From: Streptomyces nymphaeiformis
GTDB taxonomy: Bacteria; Actinomycetota; Actinomycetes; Streptomycetales; Streptomycetaceae
DNA length: 64,000 nucleotides
Assembly (NCBI RefSeq): GCF_014203895.1
Contig: NZ_JACHJY010000009.1
Span: 1 to 64,000, forward strand
Direction: 5' to 3'
The translations under genes were made by a program, and so were the position numbers. The notes beneath the pieces were generated by a model. That model made no database searches and was not told the DNA's origin. It saw only the letters and a program-made list of their open reading frames with translations. This document shows, piece by piece, positions 1-7,264 of this stretch (the first letter of the stretch is position 1; each line of letters starts with the position of its first letter).

Positions 1-96
1 CCGGTCGAGCGCATGATGCGCGACGCCAAGATCACCCAGATCTACGAGGGCACCAACCAGGTCCAGCGCATCGTCATGGCCCGCAACCTCCCGTAA
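1..96 (+). CDS. acyl-CoA dehydrogenase, C-terminal end (partial)
   Basis: Only the last 31 codons are in the window; the gene enters from the left edge. The visible peptide contains MMRDAKITQIYEGTNQVQRI, the conserved C-terminal segment of acyl-CoA dehydrogenases, in which the Glu of the YEGTNQ motif is the catalytic base in the short/medium-chain families. It stops at a TAA. etfB begins 28 bases later behind an aaggag ribosome site, so the dehydrogenase and its electron acceptor ETF are probably co-transcribed. Substrate chain length cannot be judged from this fragment. Confidence 0.9.
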   Translation, partial: PVERMMRDAKITQIYEGTNQVQRIVMARNLP

Positions 97-124
97 CCAC
101 CAGCCTCTCGAAAGGAGACAGGCC

Positions 125-910
125 GTGACCCTGAAGATCGCTGTCTGTGTGAAGTACGTCCCCGACGCGACCGGCGACCGCGGTTTCGCCGACGACCTGA
201 CGACCGACCGCGAGGCCGTCGACGGGCTGCTCTCGGAGCTCGACGAGTACGCGGTCGAGCAGGCCCTGCGCATCTCCGAGGAGTCCGACGACGCCGAGGT
301 GACCGTCGTGACGGTCGGCCCGGACGACGCCAAGGACGCGCTGCGCAAGGCACTGTCGATGGGCGCCGACAAGGCCGTCCACGTCAACGACGACGACATC
401 CACGGCTCCGACGTGATCGCCACCTCCGCGATCCTCGCCAAGGCCCTGGAGAAGACCGGCTTCGACCTGGTCGTCTGCGGCATGGCCTCGACCGACGGCA
501 CGATGGGCGTCCTGCCCGCGCTGCTCGCCGAGCGCCTGAGCCTCCCGCAGGTCACCCTGCTCTCGGAGCTCTCCGTCGAGGACGGTCTCGTGAAGGGCCG
601 CCGCGACGGCGACGCCGCGACCGAGCTCCTGGAGGCCCCGCTGCCGGCCGTCGTCTCGGTCACCGACCAGTCCGGCGAGGCCCGTTACCCCTCCTTCAAG
701 GGGATCATGGCCGCCAAGAAGAAGCCGGTCGAGGAGCTGGACCTGGACGACCTGGGGATCGACGCCGACGAGGTCGGCCTCGCCGGTTCCTGGACCCTGG
801 TCGACGCCGTGGCCGCCCGCCCGGCCCGTACGCAGGGCACGATCGTCACGGACGAGGGCGACGGCGGCAAGCAGCTCGCCGCCTTCCTCGCCTCCCAGAA
901 GTTCATCTGA
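125..910 (+). CDS. etfB: electron transfer flavoprotein beta subunit
   Basis: 261 aa, GTG start chosen because gaaaggag lies just upstream and the product begins with the family-typical MTLKIAVCVKYVPD. It is the beta (FixA-like) subunit of the soluble FAD/AMP heterodimer that takes electrons from acyl-CoA dehydrogenases and passes them to ETF-quinone oxidoreductase. The stretch around residues 116-135 (CGMASTDGTMGVLPALLAER) is the ETF-beta signature region, and length matches the family. The gene sits between an acyl-CoA dehydrogenase and etfA, the usual operon context in Streptomyces. No unusual features. Confidence 0.97.
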   Translation: MTLKIAVCVKYVPDATGDRGFADDLTTDREAVDGLLSELDEYAVEQALRISEESDDAEVTVVTVGPDDAKDALRKALSMGADKAVHVNDDDIHGSDVIATSAILAKALEKTGFDLVVCGMASTDGTMGVLPALLAERLSLPQVTLLSELSVEDGLVKGRRDGDAATELLEAPLPAVVSVTDQSGEARYPSFKGIMAAKKKPVEELDLDDLGIDADEVGLAGSWTLVDAVAARPARTQGTIVTDEGDGGKQLAAFLASQKFI

Positions 911-943
911 TCCACCGTCACCCCACCTCAGGAGCAAGGAATC

Positions 944-1900
944 ATGGCTGAGATCCTGGTTCTCGTGGACCACGCCGACGGTGCGGTCCGCAAGCCGGCC
1001 CTCGAACTGCTGACCCTGGCCCGCCGCATCGGCGAGCCCTCGGCGGTCGTCCTCGGCGCCGGAGAGGCCGCGGCCTCGATCGCCGCCACGGCCGGCGAGT
1101 ACGGCGCCGCCACCGTGTACGTCGCGGACGGCGCCGAGTTCACCGAGCAGCTCGTCGTCCCGAAGGTCGACGCGCTCACCCAGCTCGCCCAGGAGAAGGG
1201 GGCGGCCGCCGTCCTGGTCACCTCCTCCGGCGAGGGCAAGGAGATCGCGGCCCGCGTCGCGCTCCGGCTCGGCTCCGGTCTGATCACCGACGCCGTGGAG
1301 CTGGAGGCCGGTGACGAGGGCCCCGTCGCCACGCAGTCCGTCTTCGCCGCCTCGTACCAGGTGAAGTCCACGGTCTCGCACGGCGTCCCGGTCATCACCG
1401 TCAAGCCGAACTCCGCCGCCCCGGAGGCCGCTCCGGCCGCCGGCGCCGTCGAGAACGTCACCGTCGCCTTCACCGGCAACGCCGCCAAGGTCGTCTCGCG
1501 CACCCCGCGCGTCTCCACCGGCCGCCCCGAGCTGACCGAGTCCGCGATCGTGGTCTCCGGCGGCCGCGGCGTCGGTGCGGCCGAGGGCTTCGCGGTCGTC
1601 GAGAAGCTGGCCGACTCGCTCGGCGCGGCCGTCGGCGCCTCCCGCGCCGCCGTGGACGCCGGCTGGTACCCGCACTCCAACCAGGTCGGCCAGACCGGCA
1701 AGCAGGTCTCGCCGCAGCTGTACGTGGCTGCGGGCATCTCCGGCGCCATCCAGCACCGGGCCGGCATGCAGACCTCGAAGACGATCGTCGCGGTCAACAA
1801 GGACCCCGAGGCCCCGATCTTCGACCTGGTCGACTACGGCGTGGTCGGCGACCTCTTCGAGGTGCTGCCGCAGCTGACGGACGAGATCGGCGCGCGCTGA
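944..1900 (+). CDS. etfA: electron transfer flavoprotein alpha subunit
   Basis: 318 aa. N-terminal domain (about 1-190) resembles ETF-beta; the C-terminal FAD domain carries the alpha-subunit signature TGKQVSPQLYVAAGISGAIQ and then QTSKTIVAVNKDPEAPIFD, which contact FAD. It forms the ETF heterodimer with the product of etfB 33 bases upstream and shuttles electrons from acyl-CoA dehydrogenases to the respiratory chain. The ATG at 944 follows an aggagcaagga ribosome site. The operon probably ends here, because two strong hairpins follow. Confidence 0.97.
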   Translation: MAEILVLVDHADGAVRKPALELLTLARRIGEPSAVVLGAGEAAASIAATAGEYGAATVYVADGAEFTEQLVVPKVDALTQLAQEKGAAAVLVTSSGEGKEIAARVALRLGSGLITDAVELEAGDEGPVATQSVFAASYQVKSTVSHGVPVITVKPNSAAPEAAPAAGAVENVTVAFTGNAAKVVSRTPRVSTGRPELTESAIVVSGGRGVGAAEGFAVVEKLADSLGAAVGASRAAVDAGWYPHSNQVGQTGKQVSPQLYVAAGISGAIQHRAGMQTSKTIVAVNKDPEAPIFDLVDYGVVGDLFEVLPQLTDEIGAR

Positions 1901-1919
1901 TCCTCGGACGGAGCAGGAA

Positions 1920-1950
1920 GGGGCGGGTGGCGGACAGCGCCACCCGCCCC
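1920..1950 (+). terminator. hairpin terminator after etfA
   Basis: A 12-bp stem ggggcgggtggc / gccacccgcccc closes a 7-nt loop 20 bases after the etfA stop. It has no U tract, as is common for Streptomyces terminators. Confidence 0.75.
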
Positions 1951-1981
1951 GCCCGCTGATCCCGTGGAACGGCGAGAACGC

Positions 1982-2038
1982 GGCACGACGAGAAGGGGCG
2001 GGTGGCACTCTGTGCCACCCGCCCCTTCTCGTCGTGCC
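1982..2038. terminator. very long perfect hairpin, probably bidirectional terminator
   Basis: A perfect 27-bp inverted repeat (1982-2008 with 2012-2038) closes a 3-base loop tct. It lies between the ends of convergent etfA and the zinc-ribbon gene, so it can stop transcription from both sides. The central part repeats the stem of the hairpin at 1920-1950. Its apex, tggcactctgtgcca, resembles the palindrome at 2475-2491. Confidence 0.8.
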
Positions 2039-2041
2039 CGT

Positions 2042-2425
2042 TCAGTACCAGCCGTCGAACGGGACCTCCTCGCAGAGCCGGACGACCGGCCTGCGCCCGG
2101 AGGACCCGTTGCCGGAGAGCTTCACCCGGACCCCGGGACGCACCGCGTGCAGCGGTCCGTCGACCCGGCAGCGGACGACGAAGCCCTCCGCCATGTGGAC
2201 CGGCCAGAGGTCGGCGTCGGCCGCGGCGACCCCGCGCCGTACGGATATCACGCCCTCGCCGCCGCTGAGTTCGGGCGCGAGTTCGGTCGACCCGCAGGTC
2301 GGACAGAGCAGGCGCTGGAAGGTGGTGGTGTGGCACCAGCGGCAGCGCTGGAAGTACAGCTCGGAATCGGGGGCCGACTCGTCGGCCTGGACGGCGGTCC
2401 CGCTCCTCATACCCGTGTGGAACAC
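2042..2425 (-). CDS. zinc-ribbon OB-fold protein (DUF35 family)
   Basis: 127 aa from the GTG at 2425, chosen because aaggag sits 8 bases upstream; a longer frame back to 2494 has no such site. The N-terminal rubredoxin-like ribbon has the two knuckles CRWCH and CPTCG, followed by an OB-fold. Members of this family bind acyl-CoA and usually act with a thiolase/lipid-transfer-type partner, for example in steroid side-chain or polyketide metabolism. No such partner is adjacent; neighbours are a TetR regulator and an SDR dehydrogenase. A perfect palindrome lies 50 bases upstream of the start. The function is inferred from family only. Confidence 0.8.
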   Translation of the reverse strand: MFHTGMRSGTAVQADESAPDSELYFQRCRWCHTTTFQRLLCPTCGSTELAPELSGGEGVISVRRGVAAADADLWPVHMAEGFVVRCRVDGPLHAVRPGVRVKLSGNGSSGRRPVVRLCEEVPFDGWY

Positions 2426-2474
2426 GATGCCTTCTCCTTGCACTCGGCGGCTCGACCGTGCATGGAGACAAGAT

Positions 2475-2491
2475 ATGGCACTGAGTGCCAT
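2475..2491. promoter_or_regulatory. 17-bp palindrome, candidate TetR operator
   Basis: atggcact-g-agtgccat is a perfect inverted repeat in the promoter region of the leftward zinc-ribbon gene and close to a leftward TetR gene. Its size and symmetry fit a TetR-family operator. Assignment to that regulator is inference. Confidence 0.6.
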
Positions 2492-2567
2492 CAAATAAAG
2501 ACCTGAGTTCCCTCAATTAGAGATACTGAGATCCCTAAGGTCCATGGAGATGTCCGGAGCGGTCCTC

Positions 2568-3278
2568 TCAGCCCTCACCGAGGCTCGACTCCACCTCGCG
2601 CACCACGCGCCACATGGGGGTGGACCGCTTGGTGATCACGACGACCACGTCCTCGGTCTCCTCGGCCGGGGCCTCCGTCGCCTGGCCGCCGGCGGTCCAG
2701 GTGGACCGCACGAACTCCAGGGCCCCGTCGACCTCCGCCAGCGCGTCGCCCTCGCCGCCCGAGCGCAGCCAGTGCCGCAGGGCGTGGTTGTGGGCGGCGA
2801 CCACGGCCGCCGCGACGACGTTGGCACGCAGGGTGCCGTCCCTGCGGTCGGCCCAGCGGGTGCGCAGGTAGTCGCCGAGGGTCTTCTCGTACCGCCAGAC
2901 CACCGAGAGCTCGTACGTGCGGAGACCGGCCACCTCGCGGGTGAGCCGGTAGCGCTGCACGGAGAAGGTGGGGTTCTCGGCGTACATCCGCATGACGAGC
3001 CGGGCGGCGTCGCAGACGCGGACGACCGGGTCGTCGGAGTCGGCGCTCGCGGCGAGGAAGCGGGTCATGTCGGCGAGGCACTGCTCGTGGTCGGGGAAGA
3101 CCACGTCCTCCTTCGACGGGAAGTACCGGAAGAAGGACCGCCGGCCGACGCCCGCGAGGGTGACGATGTCGTCGACGGTGGTCTGCTCGTAGCCCCGCTC
3201 CAGGAAGAGCTGGAAGGCCGCGGCGATGAGGGAGTCCCGCATCGCGGGCTTCGTGGTGTTCGACGACGCTGTTCCCAT
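2568..3278 (-). CDS. TetR family transcriptional regulator
   Basis: 236 aa. The N-terminal HTH spans about residues 14-60: AFQLFLERGYEQTTVDDIV, then the recognition helix region GVGRRSFFRYFPSKEDV. The ligand domain contains an aromatic stretch (RYRLTREVAGLRTYELSVVW) typical of the larger actinobacterial TetR subgroup. Transcribed leftward, 142 bases upstream of the zinc-ribbon gene, with a perfect 17-bp palindrome in that gap. It probably represses itself and/or the DUF35 gene in answer to an acyl-CoA or lipid-like effector, but the ligand is not known. Confidence 0.9.
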   Translation of the reverse strand: MGTASSNTTKPAMRDSLIAAAFQLFLERGYEQTTVDDIVTLAGVGRRSFFRYFPSKEDVVFPDHEQCLADMTRFLAASADSDDPVVRVCDAARLVMRMYAENPTFSVQRYRLTREVAGLRTYELSVVWRYEKTLGDYLRTRWADRRDGTLRANVVAAAVVAAHNHALRHWLRSGGEGDALAEVDGALEFVRSTWTAGGQATEAPAEETEDVVVVITKRSTPMWRVVREVESSLGEG

Positions 3279-3310
3279 GGCCCGAACCTAACACCCGGAC
3301 GGGCCCTTAG

Positions 3311-3346
3311 AGCACTCGGTGCCGGAAGAATCCGGCACCGAGTGCT
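3311..3346 (-). terminator. hairpin terminator after SDR gene
   Basis: A perfect 16-bp stem (3311-3326 with 3331-3346) closes an agaa loop, 20 bases beyond the stop of the leftward SDR gene and upstream of the TetR start. Confidence 0.8.
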
Positions 3347-3365
3347 GTAGTGGGGGTACGGAGGC

Positions 3366-4127
3366 TCAGCGGGCGCTCATCCGGAGGGCGCCGTCCATGC
3401 GGATCGTCTCGCCGTTGAGGTAGTCGTGCTCGGCGATCATCGTCACGAGCCGGGCGTACTCCTCCGGGCGCGCGAGGCGCTGCGGGAAGGTGACGCTGGC
3501 GGCGAGACCGGCCCGGACGTCCTCGCCGAAGCCGGCCATCATCGGGGTGTCGACGATGCCGGGGGCGATGGTGACGACCCGGATGCCGAACTGCGCGAGG
3601 TCGCGCGCGGCGGTGACGGTCATGCCGGCGACGCCCGCCTTGGAGGCGGCGTACGCGATCTGCCCGACCTGGCCCTCGAAGGCGGCGATGGAGGCGGTGT
3701 TGACGACGAGGCCCCGCTGCCCGTGCTCGTCGGCGTCGTGGCGGGCGATGGCCTCGGCGGCGAGCCGCATCACGTTGAAGGTGCCGAGCAGGTTGACGTT
3801 GAGCACCGCACGGAACAGGTCGAGGTCGTGCGGCCCCTTGCGGCCCAGGATGCGGGCGGAGGGGGCGATGCCCGCGCAGTTGACCGCGAGCCGCAGCTCG
3901 GCACCGTCGGCGTCGATCGCGGCGAGCGCCTCGCGGACCTGGTCCTCGTCGGTGACGTCCGCGGCGAGCAGCCGGACGCCCTCGGGCAGCGGCCCTGCGG
4001 CGGCCACGGCCTTGTCCAGGTCCAGGCCGTAGACGGTGGCGCCACGGGCGGCGAGCGCGGCGGCGGTGGCGGCGCCGAGGCCGGAAGCGGCGCCGGTGAC
4101 GAGAGCGGCGGAGCCGGCGATGTCCAT
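3366..4127 (-). CDS. SDR family dehydrogenase, 3-hydroxyacyl-CoA dehydrogenase type II-like
   Basis: 253 aa. Classical short-chain dehydrogenase: NAD(P)-binding TGAASGLG near residue 11, NCAG in the middle, catalytic Ser in NTASIAAFEGQVGQIAYAASK, where the Tyr and Lys form the YxxSK pair. The insertion pattern and the C-terminal VTFPQRLARPEEYARLV resemble the HSD17B10 (2-methyl-3-hydroxybutyryl-CoA dehydrogenase) group, which fits the etf/acyl-CoA dehydrogenase neighbourhood. The Asp at the end of beta-2 (YGLDLD) argues for NAD rather than NADP. A divergent TetR gene starts 194 bases away. The precise substrate is inferred. Confidence 0.88.
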   Translation of the reverse strand: MDIAGSAALVTGAASGLGAATAAALAARGATVYGLDLDKAVAAAGPLPEGVRLLAADVTDEDQVREALAAIDADGAELRLAVNCAGIAPSARILGRKGPHDLDLFRAVLNVNLLGTFNVMRLAAEAIARHDADEHGQRGLVVNTASIAAFEGQVGQIAYAASKAGVAGMTVTAARDLAQFGIRVVTIAPGIVDTPMMAGFGEDVRAGLAASVTFPQRLARPEEYARLVTMIAEHDYLNGETIRMDGALRMSAR

Positions 4128-4299
4128 GGAACTCCTCGTTCGTGTCGTGCGGGTGCGACCCTGCCGCCGGGTTGGCCGCCGGATCGGGCGCGTGCCCGCG
4201 TCAGGACCGCGCGGTCCGCGCGATCTGCGCCGCCCACCATAGAACCGCAGGCCGCACCCCTGGAAGGGGAGGCCGAGCGAGGGCCGGGGAGGAAGTAGT

Positions 4300-4309
4300 C
4301 GACCGGTCG
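4300..4309. promoter_or_regulatory. palindrome next to TetR start, candidate operator
   Basis: cgaccggtcg, a perfect 10-bp palindrome 12 bases before the ATG of the TetR gene at 4322. The position suits autorepression; it could also cover the divergent SDR promoter. Confidence 0.45.
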
Positions 4310-4321
4310 TACACTCTCGCC

Positions 4322-4939
4322 ATGGGGCGAACGAGTGACGCGCGGGAGCGCATCCTGACCGCCGCGAGGACGCTGATGCTGTCGCGCGGCTACTCCGCCC
4401 TGGGCGTGGCCGGGATCTGCGCGGCGGCGGGGGTGCCGAAGGGCAGCTTCTACTACTTCTTCGCGTCGAAGGAGGAGCTCGCCGTCGCCGTCGTCGAGGA
4501 GCACTGGGCCGGACAGCGCGCCGAGTGGACGCGCGCGCTCGGCGAGGACGTGCCGCCGCTCCGGCGGCTGCGGCGCCTGTACGAGGTCACGGAGGCCGGG
4601 TTGCGGGCCGGGCGGGAGGACTGCGGCGCCGTCACGGGCTGCCTCCTCGGGAACCTGGCCCTGGAGCTGAGCACCACGACGGAGAGCGTCCGCGAGCGGC
4701 TTCGGGAGATCTTCGACGAGCAGGTCGAGCTGGTGGCGCGGACCGTCGCCGAGGCCCGCGCGCGCGGTGAGGTGACGGTCGCCGACACGGGTGCGGCGGC
4801 GCGGGCGCTGGTCGCCCAGCTGGAGGGCCGGGTCCTCTTCGCCAAGCTGTACGACGACCCGGGCCGCCTGGACGCCCTGTGGGCCGATTCCCTGGCCCTC
4901 CTCGGCGCCGAGGAGGGCCGGGCCGCAGAGGAGGTCTGA
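4322..4939 (+). CDS. TetR family transcriptional regulator (AcuR/YxaF-like)
   Basis: 205 aa from the ATG at 4322. The frame stays open upstream, but the domain begins here with MGRTSDARERILTAARTLML. The HTH covers residues 8-50, with the sequence GVPKGSFYYFFASKEEL. The C-terminal domain resembles the subgroup with a conserved GCLLGNLALEL stretch (TetR_C of the AcuR type), which often controls reductases or dehydrogenases. It is divergent from the SDR gene, so control of that gene is the simplest guess. A cgaccggtcg palindrome lies just upstream of the start. Effector unknown. Confidence 0.9.
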   Translation: MGRTSDARERILTAARTLMLSRGYSALGVAGICAAAGVPKGSFYYFFASKEELAVAVVEEHWAGQRAEWTRALGEDVPPLRRLRRLYEVTEAGLRAGREDCGAVTGCLLGNLALELSTTTESVRERLREIFDEQVELVARTVAEARARGEVTVADTGAAARALVAQLEGRVLFAKLYDDPGRLDALWADSLALLGAEEGRAAEEV

Positions 4940-4946
4940 CCTTCCG

Positions 4947-5417
4947 TCAGAACGGCTTGGTCGGCAGGTACTTGCCGTCCAGGGTGATGACGGCGCGCTC
5001 GCCGCCCTCGGGGTCGGCGACCTTCTTCACGTCCAGCTTGAAGTTGATCGCGGAGATGATGCCGTCGCCGAACTGCTCGTGCACGAGCTCCTTGAGCGTG
5101 GTGCCGTAGACCTGGAGCATCTCGTAGAAACGGTAGATGGTCGGGTCGGTGGGGGCGGCGCCGTCGAGGGAACCGCGGGTGGGGATCGTCCGGAGCAGAC
5201 GGACCGCGTCCTCGTCGAGGCCGAGGAGCTCGGCGACGGCCCGGGCGGAGTCCGCCGGCAGGGCGTGCTGGCCGAGGACGGCGGCGGTGGTGAAGGCCAC
5301 GGAGAGGCCGGAGGCGTCCGCGATCTGCTGCCAGCTCAGGTCCTTGCGGGTCTTGGCGTCGACGGCGGCGATCGCGAGGGCGCGGCGGGCGGTGGGGTCG
5401 AACTGGGAGTGCACCAT
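4947..5417 (-). CDS. cynS: cyanate hydratase (cyanase)
   Basis: 156 aa, the standard cyanase length. It catalyses cyanate plus bicarbonate to ammonia and two CO2 in the cytoplasm as a decamer. The catalytic triad falls at the same numbers as in the Escherichia coli enzyme: Arg96 and Glu99 in IYRFYEML and Ser122 in GDGIISAINF. The N-terminal half is the helical HTH-like domain (SWQQIADASGLS). It lies downstream of the carbonic anhydrase gene cynT on the same strand, and a CynR-like gene is divergent, so this is a classical cyn module. An aagga ribosome site lies 10 bases before the ATG. The spacer to cynT contains five 13-bp tandem repeats. Confidence 0.96.
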   Translation of the reverse strand: MVHSQFDPTARRALAIAAVDAKTRKDLSWQQIADASGLSVAFTTAAVLGQHALPADSARAVAELLGLDEDAVRLLRTIPTRGSLDGAAPTDPTIYRFYEMLQVYGTTLKELVHEQFGDGIISAINFKLDVKKVADPEGGERAVITLDGKYLPTKPF

Positions 5418-5445
5418 GAGGGGTACGTCCTTCTTTCTGGAGGGG

Positions 5446-5510
5446 CTTGCTTGAGCGGCTTGCTTGAGGGACTTGCTTGAGGGACTTGTTTGAGGGGCTT
5501 GCTTGAGGGA
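5446..5510. repeat. five 13-bp tandem repeats between cynT and cynS
   Basis: Units start at 5446, 5459, 5472, 5485 and 5498, an exact 13-bp period, with consensus cttgcttgaggga. Units 2, 3 and 5 are identical, unit 1 ends cgg, and unit 4 differs at two positions. The array fills most of the 102-base spacer between the cynT stop and the cynS start and is not coding on either strand. Confidence 0.95.
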
Positions 5511-5519
5511 TTGACGGGG

Positions 5520-6128
5520 TCAGGCGGCGAGCGCGGGGCTCGCGGCGGCGGGGAGTTCCTCGACGGTGCCGTCGGCGATGTCGAAGACCCAGCCGTGCAG
5601 CCGTACCTCGCCCGCCGCCAGGGCGCGGGCCACCGAGGGGTGGGTGGCCAGGTTCGCCAGCTGCGCGGCGACGTTCTCGCGGACCAGGGCGGCCACGTCG
5701 ACGGTCCCGGCGCCCGTGCCGCCGGCGGCGGCGCGGGCGAGGGAGGCGTCGGCGTGCCGCAGCCAGGCGGCGACGGCGGGCGCGGCGCTCAGGTCGTGGC
5801 CCTCGGCGAGCGCGGTCATCGCGCCGCAGGCGGAGTGCCCGCAGACGACGACGTCCCGCACGCCGAGGACGGTGACGGCGTACTCCACGGCGGCGGTGAC
5901 TCCGTCGCCGCCCGGGGTGTGGGCGGGGACGAGGTTGCCGGCGGTGCGGATCACGAAGAGCTCGCCCGGATCCGTCTGGGTGATCAGTTCCGGTACGACC
6001 CGGGCGTCCGAGCAGCCGATGAACAGCGTGCCGGGCCGGTGGTCTGAGGCCAGGCGGGCGAAGAGGCCGGCCTTGGCAGGGAAGACCTCCCGCTGGAAGC
6101 GGGCGATTCCCTCGGCGAAGTGAGGCAT
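5520..6128 (-). CDS. cynT: beta-class carbonic anhydrase of the cyanate operon
   Basis: 202 aa from the ATG at 6128; a GTG at 6143 would add five residues but has no ribosome site. With the ATG start the zinc ligands are Cys39 (GCSDAR), His98 and Cys101 (CGHSACG), and Asp41/Arg43 form the catalytic dyad, numbering that matches E. coli CynT. It interconverts CO2 and bicarbonate, replenishing bicarbonate used by cyanase. First gene of a leftward cynT-cynS pair, divergent from cynR, with an inverted repeat in the 83-base intergenic region. Confidence 0.94.
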   Translation of the reverse strand: MPHFAEGIARFQREVFPAKAGLFARLASDHRPGTLFIGCSDARVVPELITQTDPGELFVIRTAGNLVPAHTPGGDGVTAAVEYAVTVLGVRDVVVCGHSACGAMTALAEGHDLSAAPAVAAWLRHADASLARAAAGGTGAGTVDVAALVRENVAAQLANLATHPSVARALAAGEVRLHGWVFDIADGTVEELPAAASPALAA

Positions 6129-6186
6129 GTCCTCACCGTGCACGACCGGCGGTCATAGTGTCCAAGACCTGCCATCGATGTCTGCC

Positions 6187-6201
6187 ATAGATGCGATCTA
6201 T
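6187..6201. promoter_or_regulatory. inverted repeat in cynR-cynT intergenic region, candidate CynR site
   Basis: atagat-gcg-atctat, 6-bp arms around 3 bases, with the A/T ends and spacing of a LysR box. It lies 10 bases before the cynR start and within the shared promoter region of cynT. Confidence 0.6.
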
Positions 6202-6211
6202 AGTCGACCGC

Positions 6212-7120
6212 ATGCAGCCGGAACTCCGCCATCTCCGCTATCTGCTCGCCGTCGCCGAGCACGCGAACTTCACCCGCGCCGCCGAGGAGCTCCACATCTC
6301 CCAGCCGACGCTGTCCCAGCAGATCAAGCAGCTGGAGAAGGCGCTCGGGGCGCAGCTCCTGGACCGCACCGGCCGCACCGTGCGCCTCACGGACGCCGGG
6401 GAGGCCTACGCGCGCTACGCCCGGCGCGCGCTGCGGGACCTGGCGGCGGGCGAGCGGGCGGTGCTCGACGTGCACGACCTGTCCCGGGGCCACCTCCGGC
6501 TCGCGGTCACCCCCACCTTCACCACGTACCTCACCGGCCCCCTGGTCGCCGGCTTCCACACCCGGCATCCGGGGATCACCGTGGACGTGCGGGAGCTGCC
6601 CCAGGAGCGCATCGAGGCCGACCTCCTCGCCGACCGGCTCGACCTCGGCATCGCCTTCCACGGCGAGCACCTCCCGGGCGTCGAGGCCACGGAGCTGTTC
6701 ACCGAGGCCCTCGGCCTCGTCGTGGGCCCCGACCACCCCTTCGCGGGCCGGACGGAACCGGTGCGGGCCGGAGAGCTGAACGACCATCAGCTCGCCTTGC
6801 TGAGCCGGGACTTCGCCACCAGGCTGCACATCGACACGTACGTCTCCGAGCACCGCGTCCGGCCGGCGATCGCGGTGGAGGCCAACTCGATGACCGCGCT
6901 CACCGAGATCGTCCGGCGCACCGCGCTTGCGACCGTCCTGCCCGAAGCCGTCACCCTGGACCACCCCTGGCTGAGCCCGGTGCCGCTCTCCCCCGCGCTG
7001 CCGTCCCGCTCCGTCGCCCTCCTGCGGCGTGCGGCCGGCTACCGCAGTGCGGCGGCCGGGGCCTTCGCCGAGCTGGCCGCGCGGTGGGGAGAGGAAGTCC
7101 CGGGTCAACCGATCGGATGA
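6212..7120 (+). CDS. cynR: LysR family activator of the cyanate operon
   Basis: 302 aa from the ATG at 6212. Start chosen because the HTH must begin MQPELRHLRYLLAVAEHANF; the ATG at 6191 would lie inside the operator. Winged HTH at residues 1-60 (FTRAAEELHISQPTLSQQIKQLE). The effector domain contains GHLRLAVTPTFTTYLTGPLV and VEANSMTALTEIVRRT, which closely parallel E. coli CynR. It is expected to activate cynTS in response to cyanate and repress itself. Divergent from cynT-cynS, the same arrangement as in enteric bacteria. Confidence 0.92.
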   Translation: MQPELRHLRYLLAVAEHANFTRAAEELHISQPTLSQQIKQLEKALGAQLLDRTGRTVRLTDAGEAYARYARRALRDLAAGERAVLDVHDLSRGHLRLAVTPTFTTYLTGPLVAGFHTRHPGITVDVRELPQERIEADLLADRLDLGIAFHGEHLPGVEATELFTEALGLVVGPDHPFAGRTEPVRAGELNDHQLALLSRDFATRLHIDTYVSEHRVRPAIAVEANSMTALTEIVRRTALATVLPEAVTLDHPWLSPVPLSPALPSRSVALLRRAAGYRSAAAGAFAELAARWGEEVPGQPIG

Positions 7121-7264
7121 CCCCGGGGTCCACCGATGCGGGCGCCGGGTGCAGCCGGGACGCCGACGGCCGGCGGCAGGGTACGGCACCAGGATGAGGA
7201 GCAGAGCGGGCCGCGGCTTCCCGACGGCCCCCGCGGTTCCCCGAGTCCACTTGGAGCAGATCCC

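Noticed and set aside
3311..3346. agcactc...gagtgct considered as a CIRCE heat-shock element
   Set aside because: CIRCE has a 9-base spacer between the arms; here the stem is continuous over 16 bp with a 4-base loop at a gene end, as in a terminator.
5446..5510. Tandem repeats considered as SARP heptamer sites
   Set aside because: SARP sites are spaced by 11 bp (one helical turn) or multiples; these are 13 bp apart and continuous, and no SARP gene or antibiotic cluster is seen.
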